The notes under the pieces: model-generated
Told to the model about the DNA's origin: nothing
The model's database searches: none
What the model saw: only the letters and a program-made list of their open reading frames with translations
Program-made: the position numbers and the translations under genes
Assembly: GCA_002245135.1 (NCBI GenBank)
Contig: NGBS01001165.1
Coordinates: 124,001-188,000 of the forward strand
Source of the DNA: Proteromonas lacertae
Taxonomy: Eukaryota > Sar > Bigyra > Opalinata > Proteromonadidae
DNA length: 64,000 nucleotides
Direction: 5' to 3'
In this document: piece by piece, positions 1 through 12,709 of the stretch
Numbering within the stretch: the first letter of the stretch is position 1
Layout of the letters: every line of letters begins with the position of its first letter

Positions 1-2
1 TT

Positions 3-2534
3 TCGTTTAAAGTGAGTTATATTAGTGGAATAATAATACAAATAAATGGAAAAGAGATATTTCGACATAATTTGCCTGATGGTGATATAACTCCAGATAC
101 AATGGCAAATAATATGTTTGATGTAATGGACAGATGAAGTGTTTATATTACCATTGTCATTTTTAGAAGAAGAAATAGGTAATAATAACAATCGAATTAC
201 ATAAACATGAAAAAGAGACTAAATTCCCTGAAATCAAAACATATTTATTGAGAATAATTGGAAGTGAAAAAGATTGTTTGATATTAAACAAATACACAAA
301 TCCAGTAACTGAAACTAATACTATAGACTATTCACCTATAACTAAAATAAAATTCGGTTTTGATGAAAATCCAAATTCACAATGGAATACAGAATTATCA
401 ATGTCAGGATGGCTAATAATGAGATTTCAAGATCATTTCCATTCTCATTTTAATCAATTCAGTATTGATGTAGTAGAAAGTCATCAAGGTAATCCTGAAA
501 ACTTTTCACTAGAAGGATATAGTCAAGAATATAGTAATTGGAGTAATATTGGCGAATATGAAGGTATTTACTTTTCAGAAATCAAAAGAAGAGTATTTTC
601 AAACTATAAATTATGCAATATATATTGTGCAATTCGAATGAATACAACAAAGTTATATAGTTATAGTTATCTACTAAAAGTGTATGATATTAATTTCAAT
701 TTATGTCCTTTAAGATATTGTGAAGCAATAGATAATATTTCACTTCCTAAAACTTTAAGTGGGAGTGAAATAACACTTCCATGCAATAATCACACTTTAG
801 AAGGAGAAAGAACATTCTATTGTAGAAATGATAAGAAATGGATAGAATTATTTTCAACATGTGAAGAAACACCATCACTTATTTATCAAGAAAAGGAATA
901 CACCTTTATAGTTGGAGAATACTATAAAGATATCAGTTTATTTAGTGTATCAGGAAAAGATGTTCATTATTCAATGCCTCCCGAAATTGAAGGATTGAAA
1001 TTGAATAGTAGAACAGGATTAATATCAGGTAAACCAAATAAAGAACAGGATCAGCAGACAATAGAGTTCAAATTTTGGAGTGATTATTTTATAGGTACAA
1101 AAACAATTGAAATAAAAATAACTGTATTACCATCAGATAGACTTGTGTTATTATGGAAAAATGAAACAGCTGAATTGGAAATAGGTTATGAATATAAAGA
1201 TTTAAGATTATTTGATGTATCTGGAAGAAATATAACCTATTCAATTGATAAACTACCAAATGGTTTAGTAATGAATAAAGCAACAGGTTTAATAAGTGGA
1301 GTAAACTTGAGAGAATTGCCAGTTGAATGTAAAATAACTGCAAAGAATCAATATGAAATAGGATTTGATGTAACAATTAAAATGAATCAACCAAAATATC
1401 CAATAATTATTAAATATGAAGAAGAAGTAATTTTAACATTTGGAATGAAATATGAGTCTATACAACCATATGAATGTAGTGGAAAATCATTATCATATTC
1501 AGTTGAACCAGTATTACCAGATGGCTTAAGAATAAATAAAAATAGCGGTATAATAAGAGGAATAGTAAATGTTGAACCACCATTAGATATTACTCATACA
1601 TTCATTTGTTATAATGATTATAGAAATATATCAAAATTAATCACATTTCATTATCATTATTCAATAGAACCTATAATAATCTCACATATTGATAATTTGA
1701 CATTAGAAGGTGGTAAAGAATATGATAATATTACCTTAGGAATAATAACAGGAAGAAATTTGTTATACAAAATTACTCCAGATTTCCCACCTTCATCAAG
1801 ATTGAAACTGAATAGTTCAAATGGAATAATTAGTGGTTATATTACTCGAGAATTTAAACCAATGAGTTTAACAGTAATAATAAGTGGTAGAGGAAAACAA
1901 GTGTTATTTTCATTCACTTTATTCTCATCAATAGCTGATAGTCCAATAATAGTTCCATCTACAAGAGTGTCAAGAATGAAATATACATTTGGAGATATAA
2001 TAAAATCATCTTATTTGTTTATAACATCAGGAACAAATCTTGAAATATCAGTAAGTCCAGATTTACCAAAAGGTATGATATTAGATTCAAGAACAGGTGA
2101 AATCTATGGATTACCTTCAGTATATGTAGATAAAAGAAATTACACATTTGCAATAAAGAATCCTCCATCATTCGAATGTAGAATTTGTAGATATAGAGAT
2201 AGAATTAGAAATAATCTATTGTGAATCAGATTCTGGCTTTCCTAAATCATCAGCTGATAAAAGAGGAAGAGAAATCTCAATAAAATGTGGAGGACTAAAA
2301 AGTGGAATAAAAATAAGAAAATGTATATTGAATAAAGAGAATAAAGGAATATGGAGTGAAATAGATGATAGTGATTGTAAGATAAACAGTGGAGCAGTGA
2401 TTGGAATTGCAATTAGTTGTGTATTTGTGGGAATAATGATAATATTGATGTTGATATTCTACTTATTAAAATCAGGAATGTTTAGAAAGAAAGCTAGATC
2501 TTCATCTTTAGTTGATAATGAAAAAATGATTTAA
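3..2534 (+). CDS. Surface protein with Ig-like repeats and C-terminal membrane anchor (5' truncated, frameshifted)
   Basis: Partial gene running in from the left edge. The largest open part (248-2224) starts with a discoidin-like beta-rich stretch. A cysteine module follows (CPLRYCEA to STCEE, about residues 155-210), then about five repeats of 80-90 residues. Each repeat has the pattern of an aromatic, a Gly, 'SG..(I/L).YS', 'LP.GL..N..TG.ISG', typical of cadherin-like or putative-Ig (He_PIG) domains. A second cysteine module (about 2220-2390) leads to a single membrane helix (about 2395-2470), a basic stop-transfer and a short tail. The reading frame changes near 130-140, 190-205 and 2165-2180; protein-like sequence continues across each point, so these are single-base indels, either errors or decay. 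An adhesion or receptor role is inference. I do not recognise a named family. Confidence 0.6.
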
Positions 2535-2788
2535 ATTAATGTATTTGTATCTGAGTTAGGCAAAGAATGTCCTTTCGACTTTGCCCTTTGTTATCTCTTT
2601 TCTAATAAATAGTAAATATTATCATTCACTAAGGAATATATATCAATATAACTCATTATACTCTTGCTTTACTATAAAATTAACAAAAATACATCTTATT
2701 GAAGAATAACTATTTGAATAATGAGCAAATAGCTTATACGATCTATTATGTACAATCTTTATAAAATATAGAATTATGATTATAATTA

Positions 2789-5700
2789 TTATAGTAACTC
2801 TAAAACAAAATCCTTTCCATAAACTTCTTGCTCGAATTCTGATAGATAATACTTTAAATCAATCTTATCTTCTAATTTTTCTATATTAGGTTTAATATCT
2901 ATTACTCGATTGAAGTGTGATATGAACTTATTTTCTTCTTTTGATTGTTCAGAAGTTTTGCCTTTTGAACAAACATAAATATAATGAAAATTTAACCAAC
3001 CAATTTTCATTGACAGTTGCATTATACATTCATCAATTTCACTATTACACTTTCTTTTTGCTTCGCTTATATCATTTATTACATGAATGAAACAGTTATT
3101 CATCATATAAATCATTTCTCTATTCTTTAGAGTGGCTAAATGCAATAAATACACTCCTTTCCTCTTAGTACAATATATATCTACATTGAATAATTTTCTA
3201 AATATTTCAAATTGATTATCATCGATTTCTTCTAATGGTATTGCTACATCCTCTGTATTATATAAACAGTTGTAAAAAACTAGCTCTACAAATAACAATT
3301 GAAATAGTTGATGATCTTTTTCATTATAAATACTCCTAAAAATTTCCTGAATTTTATCTACATCATCTTTTTCAGCTTTGTGTTTAATATTATAGTATAT
3401 AAAATCAAATACATCATCAGATATAAACTCCATTTGATCTTCATTAATTCTATCATAATATTTGGTTGTTTTCTGGTTATTTTTATATGGTATAGAGTAT
3501 TTCACTATATAATGACATGATGTACTATCAAATGTTGTTCTTCTTAAAGATATTTTATCACTTTTAGATTTATTTGGAAATAAATATTTCATTAGAAATT
3601 CCATATATCCAACACCGCCTATTATTCTTTTAATGCCTATTGAGTATAATTCATCCCAGTAATCTTTATTATAATATTTCTTATAAATTGCTGAATAATA
3701 GATATGTCTTGGAACATTTCCATATTTATTATTATATCCATTATCTATAATTACATTTTTCAATTCATTTTGCAAGCATTTTTCTTCCCATTCTTCAATT
3801 TCTTCATTACTAAATACATCCATAAAATAACATATTCTATTAGGATTATCTTTAAAAAATTACCATAATTCTTGCAATCTGGTGAAGTAATATATAATAT
3901 AATTGAAGCATTTGAAGTTCTAAAATCTAAGTTAAATGAATCTGATATAGCTATATCAGAGAATTTAATATCATTTAATTCACACATTTTTTCTCTTTCT
4001 AATCGGTATTTATTGCCAAGTTCGTTATCTGCATTTTTAAATACTGATGTTTCAATTTTCAATTTATCATCACTAATTCTTTTATTCAATTCAATAATCA
4101 TCTTCAACAAGAATATTATAAAGGAGGTTTTACCACATCCTGGATTACTTCTTAATAGAATCTTAAAACATTCGCCTATTTCGAATGTACCTTTTTTTTC
4201 TTTTGAATTTTTTCCCCTAAAATTCTATTGTTCAAATGGTCTAGCACTTCTTTTTTCTTCTTATAGTCATCGATCTTATCAATATATTTTTTATATATTA
4301 TTACGCTTCTTTTTCTATTCTCTTCATTATCTTCTTTAATACATTCATTTATTATTTCGACAAATGCATTTATCATATTTACATTATTACAATCATATAA
4401 TATTTTAACAAATAATATGAAATATTTTAATTCATTCCATATATTTTTATAAACTTGTCGAATATACACTCTCTTTTCAGGATATTGATATATATCACAT
4501 CCCATACTTATTGTTTTATCATCATTTATAACTACTGATTTTTCAAATATTCGACATAAAGAATTAGTTTCTATTATTAGAATATTATATTAATATAATT
4601 ATACTAGTACAAGTTAAACAATAATCTTTTAGACTTCCTTTCATTGTTTTAATTGCATTATATGCACATTTCAATTCTTTAACATACACCTTTTTAGCAT
4701 TATCAAGTGATTCAATCTTATTATCTTCATTTATAGTAAGCGTCAAATCTGTTAAAACAGTAGTAATATCCTCTTTACTAGCATCATTAGGCAATTCAGA
4801 TAAAAGCTTTTCTATGTAATCTTTACTAGCATTAACAATTAACATATATAATATTCTACCAAACTCTTTATTAACATTATAAAATGATATTAAGTCATTA
4901 ATATTCTCTTCTTCATTATCATCAACAAATAGTCTACAATGAACAAGTAGTGATGATAGTAAAATATTAATGCCATCTTCATTAATATATTTAGTAAATT
5001 TAGAAATATTTTCATTTATGATGCCCTTATCTATATCTATATGTAATTTTAATATTAACTCTTTAATTGCTTCACTTGGTAATTCAGCTAATAATCCATT
5101 TAGTAATTTCTTTTTATTCTTTTTATTTATAGGAAAACATAATTGAGATTGTACTATCCCATCTATGTAATGCTTAGTTACATCATAAGGAAATGCTGAT
5201 ATTATTTTATCAATGTATTGCTTAGTAGGTAAACTCAATCCAACAAATTCTTTCAATTGTTTTACTTCTTTTTTGTTTTCATCTAGAACTATACTTTCAT
5301 CTATTACCATACATGCTTTTTTAATTATATTTATAATATGTATGGTTTGATAATTTAATTCCAATTCACTTAAATTATTTACAAAACTTTTGTATGTGTT
5401 TATAGTTTCTTTTATAATATCAGTTTTACTAGTTTGATTAACCAAAATACTATCATTAAATTTCTTAATCAACTCTTTAATATCTTCTTCATCGTCAATT
5501 ATCTTTTTTATGGGTTCTTTAATAAGTAAATCTGAGTATTCTTTTGGAGTGGTAGTATATCTTTTCATTTTAGGAGTTTTAAGTTTTGAATTATCAAACA
5601 ATTTCTTTATGGTAATTTTTAAAACAGAACATCTAAGTCTTTTGGATTTTATAGATATGATTATATCTTCTGGTGTAATTCTTTTATCATTTTTATCTTT

Positions 5701-8700
5701 TTCATCGTTTTCATCTACCCTTGTCTTTTTTTAGGCGGTTGATTATCTTCATCTGTATTCCAATAATAAGTTTTCTCCATTTCTTTTATCATTTCATTTT
5801 TTATTCTTATCCCATATGCTTCAAAACCACTATTACCTTTTACTAGTGGAGTTTTAACTTCATCAAGATCATATGAAAGAATTACTATTTTAAATATTGG
5901 ATTACACATATTCAATTCCATCTTTAATTTATCTTTTAAATCATTATTTTTTACAGAACCATCATCATTATAGATTTGGTTGAGTTCTTCTTTAATTAGC
6001 TATATAAAATAAAAATAATAAAATAATATACCTTAATAATTGTTTGTTTAAATCTTTCTTTTTGATCATTCTCCAAATCATTATACAAAGTATCAATAAT
6101 ATAATCATCTATATCTTGTAACAACTTTGCTTTTATTTCAAGATTTAATTTCACTACTTCATTTGCTTCTTCAAGATCATATATATTAAGGCATTGGAGT
6201 TGGTATTGTAATAAAGCATATTTATCATATAAACATTTTGATTTTTGAAAGACATCTTCAACATCAGTTTCTTCTTCCATTTCATTATTATTTGTTGAAT
6301 CTTCAGTAGCTGATTTAAACTTTGCTAATTTTTGTAAAAAAGTACTTAAATATGATAATAATACTTCACCGTTATCTTTTAATGTATATTGTTTGCAAGA
6401 TAAATATAACTGTAATATATTATCTATTGTATGTTGATTACTCTTCCAAAACTCTATTTCAATACATAATTGTTCAAGTTTTGTTAGATTTTGGCATTCT
6501 TGTAATTGTTCTGATAAATATTTTAACTGTTTTTTAAACAAGAACAAAAAATCATTCAATTCAGGAATTAAGTCATTGTAAAAAATAGTTAACTCTTCCT
6601 GTTGTTGTCTTAACATTCTTAATTGGTTTTGTAATTCTTGTATTAAGTTTGAATATTCAGATTTATCTAATAATTTCAGATGGTAAGAAAAGAGAATCTC
6701 TACTTGAGCTATTTGCTTTGGTATTTTATCTTCTAATTCATTTATTTTATCACATGCTTCATTCATTTGGGTTTGAACAGATTTTGCTTTTATTATTTTT
6801 TGATTTGCTGCTAATATTTTAACACACAATACTATTGATTTTGTTGATTCTTTTAATTGTATATAACATCTATCTACTATATTTTTAAAAATCTTTAATT
6901 TGGTTTTCATTCTATATGCTTCAATTGGTTTAATTTCTTTTTCTGGTTTCTCGTTATCATCTGTATTTGGCCGTTTTAATGGTATTGATAAAACTAACTG
7001 ATTATCTCCTGATTGTTTTGGTTTTTTGGCTTTTAATTGTTGTTTATATTTATTTATTTTGTCATCTAATCCATGAAACTGTTTTGTGAGATCTTTTAAT
7101 TGCGTATTTAAAACTTTAACTCGCTCTTCTAACAGCTTTGCATGCTGATTATTACTTAACTTATAGTGTTTAATATTATCCATTATATCCTTTTCTCTAA
7201 TGAGTAATTCACTTTCTAATTTTTCAAACTCTATCGTATCACTATCCAAAATTTTCAGGAATTCTGTCTGTCTTTCAGGACTATAGTTTTTAATTAATTC
7301 AGGGTCAATGTCATTTCTACGACTAAGTTCATTGATTAAAAACTATAAATAATAGAAATAATATACTATATTATACATAACTTTCACATAGGATTCTTCT
7401 ACGATGATTCATTTCGAATATTTTATGTCTTTTAAAACTGCTTGGTATATAACCAAGTTCATAAAGTGAAGATTCTCGTTTAAATTCTGTTGGATATGGA
7501 TCAATAGTGGTTTTACTAGTAGTAGGTTTCTTATTAGGTGGATTTAATATGTAGTCTATCATCACATCTTTATGATGATTGTATATCATCTAATCAAATA
7601 TAATAGTATATATAAATACATTCAGAAATACAATTATTGTATTTATTATAGAATGATCATCAGACATTGTCATTTGAACAGATGTAATATTGAATTTATT
7701 GATAATACAACCATCTATTGCTGGGAAATCTTTAATATTACCAAAATCAATATACAATGCATCGACATCTTCAGTATTCTCAACACCACTCTTCTTATCC
7801 TTACTTCTCTTAATATAATATTCAGATTCAGAATTTAGATATTTGTCAAATCTTTCCATATCATAATAATAACATAATTTTTTAGGAATGAATATAATGT
7901 TATTATCTAGTAACTTATCTTTAACTATAATATGACACATTCTTTCAAATATAATTCCTTCTCTTTTATACTTAAATATATCATATAATTCTTTTAATCT
8001 ATTTTTACTATTGAAATACCTTATTAAAATTTCTCTTTCTATTTTCTTGGATTTAAACTTTAATCTATCTGCAACTTTATCTACCCTATCAGTATCATAT
8101 ATATAAATACTTTCATTGTACTCTGGTGGTATATATGTAGGTAAAATATATTCATTTACATTAAATGAGTTGTTATTAATTTTATAGCTTTTTACACTCA
8201 ATTCTTTGTCTATTCTTTTACTGAATTTCATTTCTTCTGGTGTGAGAGGTAGTAAATAAAATTGTACTGGAGCTCTTTTATAACTCATAACTTTGTACAT
8301 CCTTGAGTTTGGAGAAGATATCATAATTACTATCTCATCATTACTGTAATCATCTTCTTTAATGGGAAAGTTGTCACTAATTATTATTGTTTTTCTATTA
8401 GTAAAAGGCAGCTTTTCTGTAACTTCAAATTTCACACCAAAAGATTCTCGAAATAAATATGGCGCTTTGGATAGTTTTAAGTCACTGAAAAGAACAACAT
8501 TATATTCATCGAAGTCTTTATCCATGTTAAAACAATACGCTAAAAAACAGCTGAAAGTAGTTTTACCTATTTTTTCATTACCATACACTAAAAAGCATTT
8601 TTGATATTTAGATCCCTTATGTTCCATAACTATTTTCTTCATCTCACAGTAAATACGAATGAAGCAATCTCTAACTAAAATGAAAGGGTCCATACAATAA

Positions 8701-8789
8701 AAAAATGTCTTACCATTTTCACCAGTCCCTTCCACTAGTTTTATTTCATTTATATCGTCATATACTAAAGATTTAGATAATGACTCCAT
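2789..8789 (-). CDS. Giant twin-NTPase protein, Crinkler/RHS-type (multi-exon, frameshifted)
   Basis: Reading leftward from ATG 8789, exons are about 8789-7620, 7589-7377, 7342-6032, 5999-4605 and 4570-2789, joined by GT-AG introns of 30-34 nt. NTPase 1 (first exon) has a P-loop-like VYGNEKIGKTTF and, after a hydrophobic strand, IMISSPNSRMYKVM. A long coiled coil follows (about 7250-5700). NTPase 2 (about 4170-2900) has P-loop SNPGCGKTS, then ITSPDCKNY and NVPRHIYYSAIY. The order P-loop, 'SP...Y', '(N/G)VPRH' is that of the NTPase of Crinkler effectors and trypanosome RHS proteins. Three frameshifts are needed, all at homopolymers (5726-5732, 4192-4199, 3854-3859). The second domain is clearly homologous to that of the 12710-17683 gene. 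Function unknown; a pseudogene is possible. Confidence 0.6.
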
Positions 8790-9273
8790 AACTGAATAAA
8801 CAAATTATCTATAATTATCAAAGATGAATGTAAAGTCATTAACTGAGGCTTATCAAATAATAGCTGTTTTAATAAACACAAACTATATCAACTTAAGAAA
8901 TGAGAAAATGACATTCTTTATTATCATAGGTTGTATTACATGGACAAAATATACAAACTGTGAAATAATAGTTTAAATCTCTTCTTATTAATAAGCTGGT
9001 AACTCTTGCATATGAAATTAATTTATCACACGTAAAGTTAATTGAAAACAGTTTTACTTGTAGATAACTTTACTATCTACTCTATATCCAGCAAATAGTA
9101 GAATACTATTACTATTTTCATTAATTTAGATAATTTTCTTTTCTCTATTAATAATCTATATTTTGATTGTTTATAATATGATATGAATATAAGTTAGAAT
9201 TTATGGTTATTTTTTAATAAAAATTTTCATAAACCTAATTTATTATTTTTGTTTTGCTTAATTATTTGATCTA
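8790..9273. other. Intergenic, divergent promoter region
   Basis: AT-rich spacer between the divergent starts of the minus-strand twin-NTPase gene and the C2CD5-like gene. No open frame with coding character and no RNA gene seen. It presumably holds both promoters, but no motif stands out. Confidence 0.5.
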
Positions 9274-12200
9274 TGCAAGGTGAATTACATATTACAATAC
9301 TTAGATGTCACAATCTGCCTATCATGGATAAGAAGAGACAAACAACAGATGCGTAAGATTTATCTTTATTCATTATGTAGATTTGTTCAAATTATTCAGA
9401 AAAATAAAGTTCTATTAACTACAAAAACGGTAAAGAATTCATTAGATCCAGAGTGGAAAGAACCATATACTTCAGCCTGTTCATTGAAGGATTTAGTGGA
9501 TGATCCTTTTGTAATTAAGATATTTGATGATCGATTGGGAAGTAGTAAGTCCATAGGTGTGTTACCACTTGATTTATCGTTGATTATAAGAAGATTACCA
9601 GAATCAAAAATGAAAGATCACAAAATCAGTGGTTCGTTTCCTATATATGACTGTCATGAAGGTATTCGTGGATCAATAGAAATAGAAGTGTCAATTGAAA
9701 GTCTATCTGAAGCTGATGTATTAATTAATTGTCTATATGTGTATATATATGAATAGGAAAAAATCATATCATTTTATCATTCATCTGAACTCTATTTAAA
9801 ACCAGAAATATACAACAAAATGGAAGACATTGATGAATTTGTCGAAGAATTAGTAGTTGACACAGATCCTGAGTATAAAAATGATTGGGGAAATTATATG
9901 AATACCTCACGTTATACAAATGAAAAAAGACAATTAACAATGTACAAATTAACGTATATATTATTACAGTTATCATTTAGATGTGAGTTGAAGAATAATA
10001 TCAGTATGAGAGCTTTAAAGATGAATTGTGATATTGTATTAGGTTATAGACAACAATTTGATGTTGAAGGTGATAGTGGTTTAGTATTGAGAGGATATGG
10101 TAATTTATGGAAGTATACATATATATATATATATATATATAGAGTTGGATGTGATAAAACATTTTCATTAGATGATTATTCTACTACTGATGAGTATATT
10201 ATATATAACTTATTATATATATAAATATAGTAGTAGAAATATTCAATTATTCCCATCAGCAAATTCAATAACTTCTGAGAAAGATCAAATTAATAATAAT
10301 AATAGTCTCAAATTTGAACCAAGTGTTTATATACCTGTTGATATTAATGATATTAGTTTAAAATCTTGTAATTGTTCATCAACAACAGCATATCAATATT
10401 GTGGATTAGTTTCATGTCGTAGTATCAAATACTTAGTATATATAATTTATATTTTATTTATTATTATTATATAAATAGGGTAAATTACAAAGTGATGAAG
10501 AAGATGTAGAAACAAGAGATGAATGGTGGCATGAAGTAAGACAAAACTTAAGATTAACAGCAATGCAATTACATGGTAATTCAATTAATGGATATAAAGA
10601 AAATGCATCAATAAGAAGAGATGTGTGTATAATGTCTGTATATGGAACTGCTGTTCATGAAATGCCTTCATTTCCATATCCATGTTCATGTGTATTATAT
10701 TTATATATTATATTATTACATAGTATCATGTTGCTCAAGATTTTCTCAATACATTTCCCTATAATTCAATGAATTTAAGTAAATGTAAATTATGTAAAAT
10801 AGCCTTTGTTCCTGAAGTATTAATATCCACAATGGAACCTCCAAATGAATTTTCAACAAGTAATGCAAGTTGTTTGATAATGGTAAATTCCATATTACAA
10901 TTTGAAGATGAATCTGATAGAGAAGAATTAGCAAAAGATTTAACAAGACATATCGTGAGTATAGAATCAGAATTATATTCAAAATTGTTATTTCAATTAT
11001 CATTATACCAAAAGAATGCTGTTTTTAAGTATAAATGTGATATTCAAGTATATTTATTTGTTGTTTTATATTATATTTAGCTTGGTGATGGTATACTGAT
11101 TGGTGTAATAACAGGAACAGGTGTATTATTAACAGCTTTACCAGATCCAAAACCATTATCAATTCGTTTTATAGAAAACTATGAGAAGTATAACAGTAAA
11201 CTTGAAGAGTTGACTAATTACTATAAAAACTATAAAAGTATTTAATTAATATGTATTATATATAGATCCTGAGACTTGTTTATATGCAATTGATGATAAT
11301 GCTTTAATTTCAACTTCAAAATCAATCAATACTCCATTCAGTAGAGTAAAATCTAATTATTCAAAAGCACCAGATACTGAAGAAAAAGATGATGATGATG
11401 AGACTCAGAAAATACCTTATTATAGAAAAGATTATTTCAAAATGAATGAAGAAAGTATTATACAGATGATAGATCAAGCAGAAATGCAAAGAAAATATAA
11501 TTGTATAATATAGAGAGTTTTTTTTTTTTATAATTGTTTCAAAATAGATTGTCATATTTGTACAACACAAACATGTCCAGGAATAAAATGTATTTTGAAC
11601 AATGGGAAACATATAACTACAATGAACAGTATAAATTTCACACCAAGTAATATAAATAATGAGTTTAACAAATCTTTTCAAGAATTGTTACAGAAAATTC
11701 GATTTACAACAACTCCAAAAGTATAATCTCAATCTTATATATATATATATATATGAATAGCAACAATGTCGATATGTATTAGGTTTTGATTTAAACTTCA
11801 GATTAGTATCAAACCATCAAATGTTAATATATTGTTCAGCCAGTGAGATGAAACCATTTTGTGATTGTGATAAATATACCACCACCACCACCACTAAACC
11901 AACTGAATCTCTATCAATATCGCCATTATCATATGTATTAACTCCAAGCCCAGAGGAAGTAGATGTAGCTGATATAGCAATCAATATAAATAGAAATGAA
12001 TTTAAGATTAAAAAGAGTAAGTTTTTAAATGATATTAAAGATGATAATGTGTATTTATATCAATCTACTAAAAATTCAAATCGTGAAGTATTAGAGTATT
12101 ATGGATGTATTAATATACACCTAATTCGTGAAGCAAAATCAATTCAGGTGGATAAATTATCAAGTTTTTATCATCAATTTTTACATGAAGTAAATCAGAT

Positions 12201-12449
12201 AGTCAAAGCTCATGTTTTAGCAGTTGGAGGAAATGCTGTTATTTGTTATCAAGTAAATATAGTAATAATTTATCATTTTTATAGATTTTAATGACAGATT
12301 CTGGTAATGTAGCTAATTTGGAAAGTCAAGAATATATAGTTGTAAATGTTTCAGGTGATATAGTGAAACTAAGCGAAAGTAAAGATTTGATGAAATATTT
12401 TCAAATAGATGATGAAAATGATAATAGATGTGTTGAACTTGATAAATAG
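9274..12449 (+). CDS. C2CD5/CDP138-like C2-domain protein
   Basis: At least nine exons. Starting at ATG 9274, an N-terminal C2 domain (about 9274-9717) contains SLDPEWKEPY and a DDRLGSSKSIG loop; introns at 9353-9380 and 9718-9756 keep the frame. Downstream are the family's repeated 'NAVIGY'-type blocks: CDIVLGYRQQFDVEGDSGLV (about 10030-10085), the DEWWHEVRQNLR...MQLHGNSINGY block (about 10520-10600), and near the end YYGCINIHLIREA with GGNAVICYQ (12090-12250). Final exon 12285-12449. The domain order matches animal and protist C2CD5, a Ca2+/lipid-binding protein implicated in vesicle fusion with the plasma membrane (GLUT4 traffic in mammals). The last intron and exon are duplicated at 17826-18053. 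Assignment is firm at family level; role here is inference. Confidence 0.8.
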
Positions 12450-12480
12450 ATTTGATTATAACAAATAATTTGGCTAATAT
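12254..12480 (+). repeat. 227-bp direct repeat, copy 1 (native end of C2CD5-like gene)
   Basis: Contains the last intron and the whole final coding exon of the C2CD5-like gene plus about 30 bases of 3' flank. It matches 17826-18053 throughout except for one substitution (about 12264) and one single-base indel near the stop codon. Sequence diverges outside these limits. This copy is in frame with the rest of the gene and is taken as the original. Confidence 0.9.
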
Positions 12481-12709
12481 ACAATTTTTTTACTCATTTA
12501 CTCATAAAATTGGGTTAGGTAAGCCATCAGTTTTTGTATACCAGCAATATTTATTTATTTTCGTTAAATTTATCAAAATTCAATAACTGAACATATTTCA
12601 ATTATTTTGATATATATATGTTTAGATTCATACCTGTACATTTATATTCTAAATTCTTCTATTTCTTCTATTCACTAATATTACTTGAATTTACTTCTAT
12701 TCACCTGAA

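Noticed and set aside
1089-1376. Minus-strand leucine-rich frames, and many similar antisense frames elsewhere
   Set aside because: They mirror real coding strands, lack splice support and have the hydrophobic bias expected of antisense AT-rich code.
2789-8789. Viral or plasmid helicase origin for the twin-NTPase genes
   Set aside because: No helicase motifs beyond the P-loop were seen, while the SP...Y and VPRH motifs and spliceosomal introns favour a eukaryotic Crinkler/RHS-type family.
10113-10142. TA microsatellites (also near 11738, 14204, 29420 and 38522) as repeats of interest
   Set aside because: They lie inside the small AT-rich introns or at their edges and look like ordinary intron content.
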